A stretch of DNA of 64,000 nucleotides from Malania oleifera (GCF_029873635.1 NC_080420.1:31115032-31179031), one strand, 5' to 3'. Positions 1-11,224 are shown, counted from the stretch's first letter. Numbers and translations are program-made. The notes: generated by a model from the sequence alone, not told the origin.

Positions 1-550
1 TTGGGGTTCCGCGGCACCACTCCAAAACTAGGGTAAGTAGGATATTTTTATTATTAAATTAAGTATTGGGAGTGGGTGGGCCTAGGAGATGTTAAATGAT
101 AAATGTCCTGGGGTTAAACTAATTAACTTAGGACTTTTGGAATACAGGGTTTCGTTTCCTGCTCGATTTGGGTAGAATATTCAAGGAGCAGGTAAGGGGA
201 ATTAATTATAGTAGGTTTTTACTAAGTTTGAACCGGTTTGATTCAATTATATAAATTTATATATTTAGGTATGATTTTCTAAACAGTTGGGCATTTGAGA
301 AAATACTGATTTTTGATATATTATATATATATATATATATATGGAAAAAATTGTGTGGCGGAAACACAACTTTCATAATTTAACAGGATGCGAATATGGG
401 CTGTTGTGAGTACTGATTGGTGAAAAATAATGTTTGATTGTGATTATTGACTAGTTTTGAATACAGTTTATTTATGAATAATGATTGGTTGTGAATACTG
501 GCAACTTGTGATTATTATGTGATGATTAATGTGATTATTCGTGTGTATCA

Positions 551-690
551 CAATATAACATTGGCAAGCCTAAGGAGTTCGTTATATTGCCTAGATATAA
601 TCACGATATACATTGGTAGGCCTGAGGAGTTCGTATATTGTCATTATATATTGGGGTAGAGCATTGGTAGGCCTAAGGAGGTTGTTCTAC
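551..690 (+). other. Three tandem stem-loops with conserved loop and covarying stems
   Basis: There are three successive hairpins. Hairpin 1 has arms CAATATAAC (551-559) and GTTATATTG (581-589). Hairpin 2 has arms CGATATAC (604-611) and GTATATTG (633-640), with one G-T pair. Hairpin 3 has arms GTAGAGC (656-662) and GTTCTAC (684-690), with one G-T pair. Each loop is 21 nt and nearly identical, with the core attggYaggcctRaggag. The stems differ from one another, yet each pairs with its own partner. The array lies within an LTR. A selected RNA or single-stranded DNA structure is an inference; the pairing itself is directly visible. Confidence 0.8.
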
Positions 691-967
691 TGATATACTA
701 TAGGTAAGCCATGGGGATTGGATACTGGTGAATAATTGTGTCCATGTGAACCGCATTTTTCCTATGTGGATGATGGCGTTTTTGTGGGCCATGTTATGAG
801 TCCTGTGTAGATGGTGTTTCGTGTGTGGATATGAGTCTTGTGTGGATGGTGTTTCCTATGTGGATGTGCGTGGTTATAATATACATGGATCACGATGAAA
901 TGGTTTGTAATGATGCATGGGAACTAAACTACATAAGTATTTATAGCGAAGTAAATTCTCCATCGAG

Positions 968-1178
968 GGCTTGCTGAGAAAGGCGAGTGCCTTGGTAATT
1001 TTATGTTGGTGCCAAAGTAGAGGGAAACTACTTGTATGAGCAGGTAATTTTCCCTATTCTCAGAGACTTTACCTGGATACATAACTCAAGGGCTTACTGA
1101 GTAATGTGAGTACCCTGATATTAGTATTAGAGCAGAGGGAAACTACTTGTATAGGTGGGTAATCTTCCCTATTCTCAG
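968..1178 (+). repeat. Imperfect tandem duplication within LTR
   Basis: Two diverged units start at 968 and 1091, a period of about 123 bp. Each begins ggctt(g/a)ctgag and runs into agagggaaactacttgtat and then ccctattctcag. The relative LTR at 62210-62325 shows a single unit, so the duplication is specific to this copy. Confidence 0.7.
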
Positions 1179-1636
1179 AAATTATTATTAAAATAATTAT
1201 GAATGTGTAAGTGTAATTTGATTGTGTTTTCTCTACTAATGATGAATTACAAACAAATATATTCTGTGTTTATTTAAACTCTCTGCTATGCACTGCTATG
1301 ATTTATTCTTCCTTATTGAGATGTGTCTTACCCTAACAAATGATTACATTTTTAGGTCCATTAGGTGATTGAACATAAAGCTCCAGGTAGGGTAGTATTT
1401 TGGGAAATTTTGGGGTGACTGTAAGAATGGTTTATGTATAACTTATGTTAAAAATACGGGGATGTAATATAAATAGATGGATGCTGTTGTTTTATTTGGG
1501 ATTAATAGATAAACTATGGTATTTAAATAGAGATTGTTTATTTATTTCTGCTGCATGATTGTAGTTTGTGGGATCAAAAACAGGAAAATGAAACACGTAA
1601 CCTTCAGGCCCCACCTGGCGGGTTCAGGGCGTTACA

Positions 1637-2593
1637 TTGAGGCTCTTCCAAAAATCATGAACATCGCATCCGGCTCTTAAAGATTTATGATTAAATATGG
1701 ATTGTTCTTTGTTATGAACACAAAATCATGCCTTAATGTTGTATGTACATATATGTTCAAACATTGTATACGAGCTAACTAATTTCTTGTGAAATTATTA
1801 TTTTGTAGGGTTTTTGGCTATCAGGACACTACGTCGATGCTAGACACTGTAGTTAGGTAGAATGCGTGCAAGTTTTGACTTTTCTTGTATTTTTTGTTAA
1901 CTAAACAGAATTAATTTGTATATTTTAATTTGAATTTGTACTCGTATGCAGTTTAATTTTGAACAATTTGTATTTTAAATTTTAATAATTTATGAATGCT
2001 TTAGTAATTCTGGTTTCATTTTATGTATGTTAAAATGTAATTACAAGTTTGTATAGGAATTTTTAAAAAAAAAAATTAATTTTTTCAAAGCATTAGTGAT
2101 GATTTGCAAAACCGTTGCTAATAATGGGAAGATGAAGTATTAGTGACGGTTTAGAAACTGTCACTATAGAATCAACATTATTGGGCCAAAATCGTCACTA
2201 AATGCCAAATATTAGTGATGGTTTTACAATTGTTACTAATACTTAATTCTTAGTGATAGTTTTAATAACCGTCACTAAAAAGCGTACCATTAGTGATGGT
2301 TATTAGATTCATCACTAATACAAAGTGCTTTAGTGACGAATTTGATCCGATCACATGTATAATTTATAGTGACGGTCATAGGCTATCAGTGACAATTTTT
2401 TTTCCATCACTAATACTTCACTATTAGTGACGGTTTGAATATTTCATCAATAAGTAATAGTATTCGCAAATATGTTGACAAAGTTAGAACCATCACTAAT
2501 ACTTAGAGAACTATGACTAATAGTATTAGTGGAAATTTTTTGATTATTAGTGACGATTTTAAACCGTCACTAATAACCTTATTTCTTGTAGTG
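1637..2593 (-). mobile_element. CACTA (En/Spm) transposon terminal segment
   Basis: The segment ends at 2593 in cttgtagtg, which read on the minus strand is the CACTACAAG terminus of CACTA elements. Inside it, from about 2090, are many direct and inverted copies of ttagtgacggtt and aaccgtcactaa, the subterminal repeats bound by CACTA transposases in known families. The inner part (1637-2090) is AT-rich and has no readable transposase. The inner side is cut by the LTR ending at 1636. The partner terminus is not in the window, so this is a truncated remnant. Confidence 0.8.
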
Positions 2594-2651
2594 TCATATA
2601 AATCCCTTCATTCAATTCTCATAAATCGTGTGGAACACGAATGTACGTACG

Positions 2652-2682
<31 letters not shown>

Positions 2683-2959
2683 TTAATAAAATAATTGATT
2701 CATAGAATATTATTTTGTGATGTTTGTACCCAGTTGATCTCCTAAATGCTATCAATAATTTCCTGGAAAAAAAAGAAATTTTAAGTACAATTGAGGCAAA
2801 GGGGGGAAAGACAAAACTAAACAATTGAATTGAGATAAACCTTTTATATTCCTACCGAATCGTACCACCATGAATGGCACCCCTTTGGGCATCTTGAATC
2901 GACATATAAGAGTCAAGAGGATAATTTCTTCTTGATGAGGCTACGCATATATAGATGAG
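2594..2959. other. Spacer with AT microsatellite, no gene seen
   Basis: An (AT)n tract lies at about 2652-2679. I see no credible coding sequence. The minus strand at 2850-2990 could be a decayed exon (it includes a lysine/arginine-rich stretch), but I cannot assign it. Confidence 0.5.
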
Positions 2960-4301
2960 TCTTCTGTACTTAGTAACCTTGAGCTTGACTTTTCTCCCCA
3001 TCCATTGCTACAAAGATAGCCTCCTAGCTTACCGGTCCTGCTAAATTGTAGTCATCTTCAATTCATGAGCAACCCACCCACGCATGCATGGATATTTGAA
3101 CCAAGTTGTTTCTTTTGTGCATCCTAACCATTCCTTTTTATTTTGATGAGTAGCTTCAAAAGATCTCTCAAACTCTATTGCATTTAAAAAACTAGTCCAA
3201 TTAATCATTACAGAACTTCACCACATGCAGCCCCCATGGTCTGTACACGGTCATTTGGAAAGGTATATATGAATTTCAAGATAGAGGTTTAAATTTAGAG
3301 AATCTTTTCAACCAATATTCGCTATCAATGATAGCTCTTCCAACTTTTTCATCCATCTACTATGTTAAAAACAATCTCAGTCCATGTCCAGACATATATA
3401 TCATTCCGCTCTAGAGTTTAAGATATGGGTACTGTTGGTTCAACAAGGGGACGTGTTAATTAGTCTTCGATCTTGTTGTGTTTTATCTTCAACTCATCCA
3501 GATTCTCATTTGTGGTGTCATGCATACTAGCTAGGTTAGCCACAACATTACTTCTATCATGTTTTGCTTACTGAACAATATCTCAACAACTGTTTTTATT
3601 TGTCCACTGCTACAAAGATAACCTCCTAGCCTACTGGCCCTACTGAATTGTAATCATCTTCAATTCATGAGCAACCCACCCATGCATAGATATTTGAACC
3701 AAACTGTTTCTTTTGTGCTTCCCATTCCTTTTTACTGTGATGAGCAACTTCAAAGGATCTCTTAAACTTTATTGCATTTAGAAAAAAACTAATCTAATCA
3801 TTGCAGAACTTCACCACATGCAGCTCCCATGGTTTGTACACGGTCATTTGAAAAGGTATATATGAACTTCAAGAGGTTTGAATTTAGAGAATCTCTTCAA
3901 CCAGTATTCACTATCAATGACAACTTTTCCATATTTTTCGTCCATCCACTATGTTAAGAACACTCTCAGTCTATCTCCAAACATATATATCATTCTGCTC
4001 TAGAGTTCGAGATATGGGTATTAATAGTTCAACAGGGCAGCGTGTTAATTAGTCTTCATTCTCGTTGTATTTTATCTTTAACTCATCTAGATTCTCATTT
4101 GTGGTGTCAAGCAGACTAACTAGTTTACCCACAGTATTATTTCTATCCTATTTTTCTTACTAGACAACATCTCAACAACTGTTTTTATTTTTCCACTGCC
4201 ACGAAGATAGCCTCCTAGCCCACTCGCCCTGCTGAATTGTAATCATCCTCAATTCACGAGCAACCCGGCTATATATAGATATTTGAACCAAGCTGTTTCT
4301 T
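2960..4301 (-). pseudogene. Tandem fragments of an XS-domain (FDM/IDN2-like) gene, part 1
   Basis: On the minus strand this stretch holds about two and a half repeat units of roughly 600 bp. Each unit contains a piece of XS domain (block matching DWTDFLNVIEFERSFEA, for example 3095-3250 and 3700-3850), then the end of the XS domain (IYAWV, then EDDYNS and LRSSGQIK in shifted frames, near 3003-3095 and 3606-3700), then the start of a coiled coil (VANLVSVFDTTNENLDELK, near 3488-3545 and 4078-4137). XS-domain FDM/IDN2 proteins bind double-stranded RNA in RNA-directed DNA methylation; SGS3 is a relative. Frames are broken by indels and stops, and no start, zinc finger or XH domain can be placed, so no functional protein is expected. 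The array is interrupted at 4306 by an LTR insertion and continues at 21061. Family assignment rests on motif recognition only. Confidence 0.7.
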
Positions 4302-4328
4302 TCGTGTGTAGACACCCCATTTTGTCCG

Positions 4329-4334
4329 AGCCAA

Positions 4335-4382
<48 letters not shown>

Positions 4383-4411
4383 GATTATTATTATCATCAT
4401 CATCATCATCG

Positions 4412-4451
<40 letters not shown>

Positions 4452-4461
4452 CATTATTATG

Positions 4462-4496
<35 letters not shown>

Positions 4497-4600
4497 GATC
4501 ATTATTATTATTATAATTATAATAATAATAATTATTATTATTATTATTATAATTATTATTATTATTATGATTATTATTATTATTATTACGATTATTATTA

Positions 4601-4631
<31 letters not shown>

Positions 4632-4651
4632 TATCATTATTATCATTATGA

Positions 4652-4688
<37 letters not shown>

Positions 4689-4761
4689 GATCATTATTAT
4701 AATTATAATTATAATTATAATAATAATAATTATTATTATTATTATTATCATCATTATTATT

Positions 4762-4859
<98 letters not shown>

Positions 4860-4879
4860 GATCATCATCATCATCATCA

Positions 4880-4949
<70 letters not shown>

Positions 4950-4950
4950 A
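4329..4950. repeat. Long (ATT/ATC)n trinucleotide microsatellite
   Basis: About 620 bp of att/atc/atg/ata triplets lie 22 bp inside the left end of the TGTAGACA element. The tract is open on both strands and would translate as poly-Ile/Met, a composition artefact and not a gene. The second family copy carries a similar tract at about 8850-9240. Confidence 0.95.
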
Positions 4951-5553
4951 TCAAAATACAAAAAAGAGAGAAATACATAAAAAAATAGAAATAAAGATGA
5001 ATACGAATATATATATATATATATGTATATATATAACAAGAAAAATAAAAAAAATGAAATAAACAAACCTAATGGCTTACCTACAAGGCGTTAAAGCTGG
5101 TAGGAATACCGCGCCAAGCTTCCTATAAACGACCTCACTCCCACTCGGACATCAGAGCATGACTCTCCCTCTCTCGCGATCTCCATCCTCTCCCTTTCGC
5201 CTGCATCTGCACACAGAGCTCTCCCCCACTCTCTATCCCCTCCCTCTCACCTGCATCTACACACAAAGCTATCTCCATTCTCTCACTCTCATGCTCCCTC
5301 ACATTCTCATTCAATCCCAAAAACTCCGACTATTAACCTCCCTCCTCACCAAAACCCCCAACAAGCCATCATCCTCATCCCTATACCCCAATCCCAAAAA
5401 GTGCCCATTGTTTCTCCGCCCTACCGCTTCCAAGTCCCTTGCAAGCGAATCCATCCGCGGTCGCAAAACCTTCGACCCTTGCAACGCTCCCTCTCCACCA
5501 CTGTCCACCCTCCATCTAAGCCTCACAACGCCACAAATCTTCCCTATAGCTCT
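4951..5553. other. Left arm of TGTAGACA element: C-rich, no gene
   Basis: An A-rich stretch is followed by a C/T-rich stretch (5155-5553) with overlapping open frames on both strands. These have no recognisable domain and sit in transposon sequence that is C-rich at the same place in the sister copy (9400-9900). The chromovirus is inserted after gctct (5549-5553). Confidence 0.7.
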
Positions 5554-6438
5554 TGTAAAGACTCAGAGAATTCATGGTAATTAAATAATAAAAGAAATGA
5601 GGAAGTAAAGGAAAATTCTAAGAAGGTTAGTAGGGTCTCGTCGACAAACAGGCTGTTGAGATCATTGACATGGACACGTGTATCATCGATGAGAAGATAC
5701 TGAGAGGACGGTTTTTAGGACCTGAATTTCGTTAACGAGGAGTAAGGGTTTGTCGACGAAACTCCTTGGACTCATCGACGAGGTGACATGGCTCGTCAAT
5801 GAGGCCACGTGTTAGGACATCTACAAATATGTAGGAAACGGGTTTCGACGAAGGAATTGTTTCTCTCTCTCTCTCTCTCTCTCTTTAACTTTCTCTCTCT
5901 AAAAAATGAGATTCTCTCACTTCTCTCTAAGTTTTCAGTTCCGTCTCTCCCCGATTCGACGATCAGAAGTTACCACGGTGATCCTGGGGAGATTCTTTAC
6001 AATATAACCGAAGTGAAATGTCGATTTGAGATGTTTGGGAACCATCCCAAAACCTAGGTGAGTGGATTATTTGAGCATTTTCAGTATTACCTAATTTATT
6101 TGAGGTCAGATTTAGTATTATATGTGAATATACTAGAGTTTTGTAAAGTAAAATTTGAGTATTATATTTTCAAGAATAGGGTGTTTTGGGACCCTACAAA
6201 CATGGGTTGGGGACCCCAGAGAATATTTTCAGGAGCCCAGGTAAATTATAATCCATAAATTACAAGTATGTAGGTTCGGGGTAATGTAGTTGATTTACTA
6301 GAAATATGTATATGGGTGTTATTTCAGGATTTTGGGGATAGTACGCCGTGTGCGTGAGGATTAAGCTAGAGGTGAGCCTCCTAACTAGTTAGGTAAGGTA
6401 GATATGCTATGCTAGAAATTTTAGCAAGTTTACTAGGA

Positions 6439-6475
<37 letters not shown>

Positions 6476-7800
6476 TTTATTATTCAGTTTTTCCAAAATA
6501 TGAGTTTTATTATTTGTGTGACCTGAGTGGATATTTGCCTGATACAGAATTTATGTATTTTTTCTAGAATATCATGATTTATAGTATATACATATATAGA
6601 CAGATATTTACCAGACAAATATTTATCACACAAGTATTACAGATATTTTTCAAACTAGTATTTTTACAGTAGTTGCGGAATGCCATGTTTTCCAAAACCA
6701 TAACACTCAGACTTTACAGATTATATAGTTAGATATTACAATCAGACATACAATTATTTTATTCAGATATTACAGTATTTACATATCAGATTTATAGTGT
6801 TATGGTTAGTTTGGAAACGTGATGAAAATAGTAGGATAATTATAGTAATAGTATATACAGTATTAGATCCCTGATGAATTATTTCAGATAGATTGTCAAC
6901 AAAGCATGGTACCGTTGCTATTTTTATATCAAAGTGCAACCACATATCTTAGATAGTATGTGGATTCTATCAATCGCGCATGGAGAGTTTGCAGTTTCCC
7001 CAGTACTTTGGGTTGAGGGCTGATTTGACGAGATAGTTTTCCAGTTCCATGCTTAGGAAAGGATGCAGTTTGGCGGGGGTGAGGATTGGTATAGTACATT
7101 TGACTTACCTGGTAGGCCAACCAGGATTAAGTCCCACCTTCGGGCCCCATAACCCTATCATGGGGGGTTAAATCATGACATACAGTTTTTCAGGGAAAAA
7201 TCTCAGTTTTGTATATGTATACAGATTTATAGAATTTTTAGCAAAAATAGTATGATATTAAAAGTATGAAAAGTAGAAAACTCAAATGATACAGTTATGT
7301 TTTAAACTATGATAAATGTAAGTTATACTCTATATTGATTTTCCAACTTATACAATTTCAGATATTGTCATTATAGTATTTATACAACTTGGTTGCCACA
7401 CACTAGTAATAGCATAGTTCCACTTACTGAGCGTCGTCTCATCCCAACAATTTAACAATTTTCAGGTGAACCAGTTAGGTGAGCAGATCAGGCTCGTAGA
7501 TAGAGAGATCTTTTGTTTTACCATGCTTATAAGGTAAGTGTATTCAAGAGATTATGTTTTTGAGCAAATGGTACTGAGGTGATGTGTAAATATGTATATA
7601 TGGTTTGGAAACACTAAAATCTGGTATTGTATATATGGGTGTATGACTTTATGTCTTTCGATGCATAGGTGTGTCAATTTGTGTACAGGGATACCTTAGT
7701 GCCCATCTGAGGCCTGAGATGCTATAGCAGGTATAATAGGGGTATCAGAGTAATTTATATATTAAATTAAAGAAAATTGTGTAATTTTTGAGTCGTTACA
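5554..7800 (+). repeat. 5' LTR of Tekay-type element
   Basis: It runs from tgtaaagactc to gagtcgttaca, 2247 bp. It pairs with the 3' LTR at 15353-17565, and the two differ by many scattered substitutions, so the insertion is not recent. It contains a U3 with repeated cgtcgacga palindromes, a G-box, a CT tract at 5862-5884, an (AT)n tract at about 6445-6471, a donor-like AG|GTGAGT at 6056-6063 and an acceptor-like ttttcag ending at 7465. Short open frames within it are not genes. Confidence 0.92.
5640..5835 (+). promoter_or_regulatory. LTR U3 promoter region
   Basis: Several gtcgacga-like motifs are followed by a G-box core CACGTG (5806-5811) and an A/T-rich ctacaaatatg (5821-5831), which stands where the 3' LTR has tataaata (15645-15652). 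This order is repeated in the 3' LTR and in the solo LTR at 46588. Promoter activity is inferred. Confidence 0.5.
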
Positions 7801-7802
7801 GT

Positions 7803-7820
7803 TTGGTATTAGAGCCTAGG
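7803..7820 (+). other. Primer-binding site (tRNA-iMet type)
   Basis: The sequence ttggtattagagcctagg lies just inside the 5' LTR. It matches the plant initiator-tRNA-Met primer site (tggtatcagagc) with one change, c to t. Confidence 0.85.
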
Positions 7821-8159
7821 TTGTTAGGTTTTGTAGACTTTAGAGTACAACAAAAAACAATACCAGAATATAGAAATGGAATCTTAAGAAGAGTGGAACA
7901 GGGTATTGGTGAATTAATGTTGGGAAATTAGGATGAGAATTTATGGTTCTGTTCTATGGTTTGGAGTTAGAGTTTCAGGGTGGGTTCTGTGATTTTACTA
8001 GGGTGACCATTCCCAGAAAACCATAGTAAACTATTGATGATTTCTATTTCCATACGGTAGGGCTCAACCTTAAATTAGTGATAAGAGGTAAGGGATTATT
8101 TTAGTTAGTATAGTATTGTAGGGTTCAGATACTTAAAATAATTTGGTAATATTGCAGGA

Positions 8160-8790
8160 TGAACTCAGGAGGTAGTAGCGCTCACGCTAGTGGCGATGAC
8201 GGAGTAGGGCCTTCTAGTGCAGGAGGCGGCGATTCAAATATTGTGCTACGCAGTGTGGCTCAGCAGGTCATAGCTAAGATTTCCCGGAGCTTCAGGGAGC
8301 CGGGAGGTCCATCTCTAGCTTAGGGGTGCACGATAGAAAATTTTAAGAAAATGAACCCACCAGCATTTTCAGGAGCGGCTGATCCTATAGTTGCAGAGAT
8401 TTGGGTGCAAAAGATAGAGAAGATTTTGACGGTACTTCATTGCACTGATGAGCAGAGGGTCCTTTATGCCACATATAAGTTGATAGGGGAGGCCGAGAGA
8501 TGGTGGACGACCACTAGATTACTGGAGGAGTAGAGATCAATTCCAGTGCCAATGACCTGGGCTCGATTCAGGGACATATTCTTTAATAGATACTATGCTG
8601 CCTTAGTTAGAGTGGCTAGAGTGCATGAGTTTCAGAGCTTGTCCCAGGGATCGATGATAGTCTAGCAGTACGCGGAGAAATTTATCGAATTATCGCGTTT
8701 CTGCCCTTATATTATTCCAGATGAAGCTAAGAATGCAAGGATGTTCGAGAGGAATTTGAAGCAAGGTATCTATAAACAAGTGGTAGCACT
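8160..8790 (+). pseudogene. Tekay gag, N-terminal part
   Basis: The ATG at 8160 opens a glycine/serine-rich leader, then a retrotransposon gag capsid region ([11 protein letters not shown] near 8351, GEAERWW near 8488, RFRDIFFNRYY near 8566). Frame is kept through most of the stretch, but TAG codons break it (near 8321, 8532 and 8664). Two sit where relatives usually have CAG, consistent with C-to-T decay. Gag normally packages element RNA in cytoplasmic particles. The reading stops at 8790, where a solo LTR is inserted, and resumes at 11225. Confidence 0.85.
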
Positions 8791-8845
8791 TGTAGACATC
8801 CTATTTTTGCCCAAGCCAAATAGAACAAGGGGTCTATTCTTATTT

Positions 8846-8916
<71 letters not shown>

Positions 8917-9028
8917 GTATTTTTATTATCTTTTTTTATTATTACTTTCTTATAATTATTTGTATTATTTATTATTATTTATTACTAGTATTACTTTGCT
9001 ATTATTATTTTGGATATATATATATATA

Positions 9029-9095
<67 letters not shown>

Positions 9096-11224
9096 CATTA
9101 TCACTATTTTTGTCATCATCATGATTATTATTATTATTACTATTACTATTTTATTATTATTATTTTTTGTATTTTTTATTATCAATGTTATTGTTATTAC
9201 TATTACTATTGTCATTATTATTATTATTATTATTATTAGTTTAGGGTTTTTGGGCTCGTTCTCACAACCAAAAGGAGGCGCACGAACACAAAGGGGGAGC
9301 AACCCTAAAAAAAAAAGAAGAAGGCTTTCATTCCTCTGGTTTTTGCTCTTAGCCGCAGCAGTAACAGCTGCTGTGTGGCTCAATGTTTCACGCTCCAGCA
9401 CCATTCACCCACCACCAACCCGAGCAGACACCAGCCGAGCCACTCTACAAACACAATCAAGACACCATCCATCATCCATGGCAACCCCTCCATTCACAGC
9501 CACTTCAGACTTCCTCATTCCTGCAGCACCCCCAGACCACCCTTTGCAGTCAACCGAGACCCGAGCACCATACCACGGGCCCGAGCCACCGGAGACCTCC
9601 AACTCTGTAGTCCACCACTGCTCCAGTGACCACTTCACTCCTAGCCACCATCGCCGCCCTCCAGGAAGTCTGGCCACCCTCTGCGATCTCTGCTGCACAA
9701 CCCCGACAACCGAACACCCAAAGCCCGAAGCATCGCCCAGCAGCCAACCACACCAGCTACGGCTCCTCTGTCTCTCGGACGCATCTCCTGCAAACCCCAG
9801 CCCAGATAGCCCCTGCTTCAACACCAGACCACAGCAGCGTCTCCCCCCACGGTCACAGCTTACTAGTAAAGTCCTTCTCTTTCTATCACCACACACGTGC
9901 ACACATATTCCTTATTATTATTATTTGTATTATTTTTTTTTCATTTTATTGTTTTGATTTATTCTAATGTTTGGGTTTTCATTGTAGATGCAGGTATGTC
10001 TAATATTCATGTTGAGGTTGTGTTTATTATATCAAACGATTAACGTTCATCTTGCAGGGTTTTGTATTGATATTTAAAGTTTACCCTTTTGTATTCGTTG
10101 AATTATTATTATAAGATCCTTAATGTTATAATGTGCGATCATGTGTCTAGTATTCATGTTGTAGGTTTTATTATTGTTATAGTTATTTTAATGTTCAATA
10201 GTCAAATTTAGGGTCCTTTTTGTTATTATTGCATGTTTAATATTTATGCATTTAGAATGGTTGTTATTATAGTACTTATTTTCTTAAGGGCGTTATTGTT
10301 AATATTTGTGTGTTTAGGTATGTTATACGTAATGTTCACATTAGGGTTATATCCAATATTAGAGTTTAGGGTTCTTGTTATTCATATTTAGTGTCTATAT
10401 TAAGAATATGGTTATATTTTAATATTATGTCATTTTTAGTATTGCATTCTATGTTACATATTATTATTATGATTATATTTATTATTTAGTGGATATTTGT
10501 TAGTATTCTAATATTTATGGTATTACTTTTTTTTAGTATCTTTAGTATCTTAATTTATATATGGTATATGGTATTTTATTACTTATTATGGTATTCGCAA
10601 TATTGTAGTAGATATGTATTCTTCTAATTATTGTGTGTATTATGGTAGTTTAATATCTTAGCTATTATCCTATTAACCTATATTGAAACCTCCCAAACTA
10701 GTATTTTTGTACTTAGAAAAACCCTATAGGATTTCCAAAATTTGGGAGTGTATTTTGCAAATTATTTTTGATTTTATACCTATGATTTTAATACTAGGGT
10801 ATGAGCTTTCGGGTTTCACGTACCTTTAGTTCTGAGGGAATATATATAGTACATATATTTTTTGTATGATTTATTTATTTGTTTACTTATTTATATATTT
10901 ATATTGCATGTATATGTGTAGATCCACTAATAAAGGAGTAATGTGAAAGACTCATTAGATTAACTTAGGGATAATTCCAAATTAATTAGGTACCATTCGT
11001 AAGAATGGGCCCGTAGGAGTGCTCGTACCTTTCCCTTGCGTAACCGAACTCCCGACCCGAGCTCTAGTAATGTAGATCCATTCTGCCCTTAACGGGGTAG
11101 TAATCATGTGTTCTAACCACACTAAAAGGTTAATGGCGACTCCAATATTCCTTGTTTTTCCTAAAAATCCAAAAACATTTTCATTTCACCGCCCTGGGCA
11201 CACGCGCTCCAGGACGTCGCGACA
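8791..11224 (+). mobile_element. Solo-LTR-like element, TGTAGACA family, copy B
   Basis: The element starts tgtagacatcc and ends gtcgcgaca. It is flanked by gcact (8786-8790) and gtact (11225-11229), a 4/5 target duplication, and interrupts the chromovirus gag cleanly. At 2434 bp it shares ends, an internal (TTA)n tract and the right-hand block with copy A. The C-rich open frames at 9300-9900 are overlapping, present on both strands and lack any domain, so I do not call genes. It is younger than the chromovirus, whereas copy A is older. Confidence 0.88.
8844..9240. repeat. (TTA/ATT)n microsatellite
   Basis: Trinucleotide tracts interrupted by degenerate AT-rich sequence and a short (TA)n, at the same relative place as the tract in copy A. 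Confidence 0.95.

Larger units (their letters stand above)
1..1636 (+). mobile_element. Ty3/gypsy LTR, right part (3' LTR or solo LTR)
   Basis: This is the right part of a large LTR; its left end lies outside the window. It ends in gggcgttaca and is followed directly by CACTA sequence with no primer-binding site, so it is a 3' LTR or a solo LTR. It shares blocks with the LTR at 58317-62961, notably the stretch around agggaaactacttgtat and gggtaatcttccctattctc (1139-1178 versus 62279-62320). It carries a donor-like gggtaagtagg near 30, the LTR motif ttattgagatgtgtctta near 1314, and an acceptor-like tttttagg near 1350. The family is probably Tekay-like, because its better-preserved relative has a Tekay leader. 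No coding sequence is seen. Confidence 0.75.

Noticed and set aside
2090..2593. Possible CRISPR-like array of ttagtgacgg repeats
   Set aside because: Spacing is irregular, repeats occur in both orientations and they end at a CACTA terminus in a plant genome.
2850..2990. Zinc-finger XS exon on the minus strand
   Set aside because: A Lys-rich stretch is suggestive but lacks the paired cysteines, and its order relative to the XS pieces is wrong for the family.
4269..5066. Open frames of poly-Ile/Met on both strands
   Set aside because: They are the (ATT/ATC)n microsatellite read in frame; no protein-like composition.
5159..5584. 141-residue Pro/Ser-rich open frame
   Set aside because: It sits in the left arm of an LTR and crosses the border into the Tekay LTR at 5554; no domain.
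9010..9967. Overlapping 315-, 165- and 113-residue open frames
   Set aside because: They lie in a solo LTR, overlap on both strands, start in a microsatellite and show no domain; C-rich composition explains their openness.
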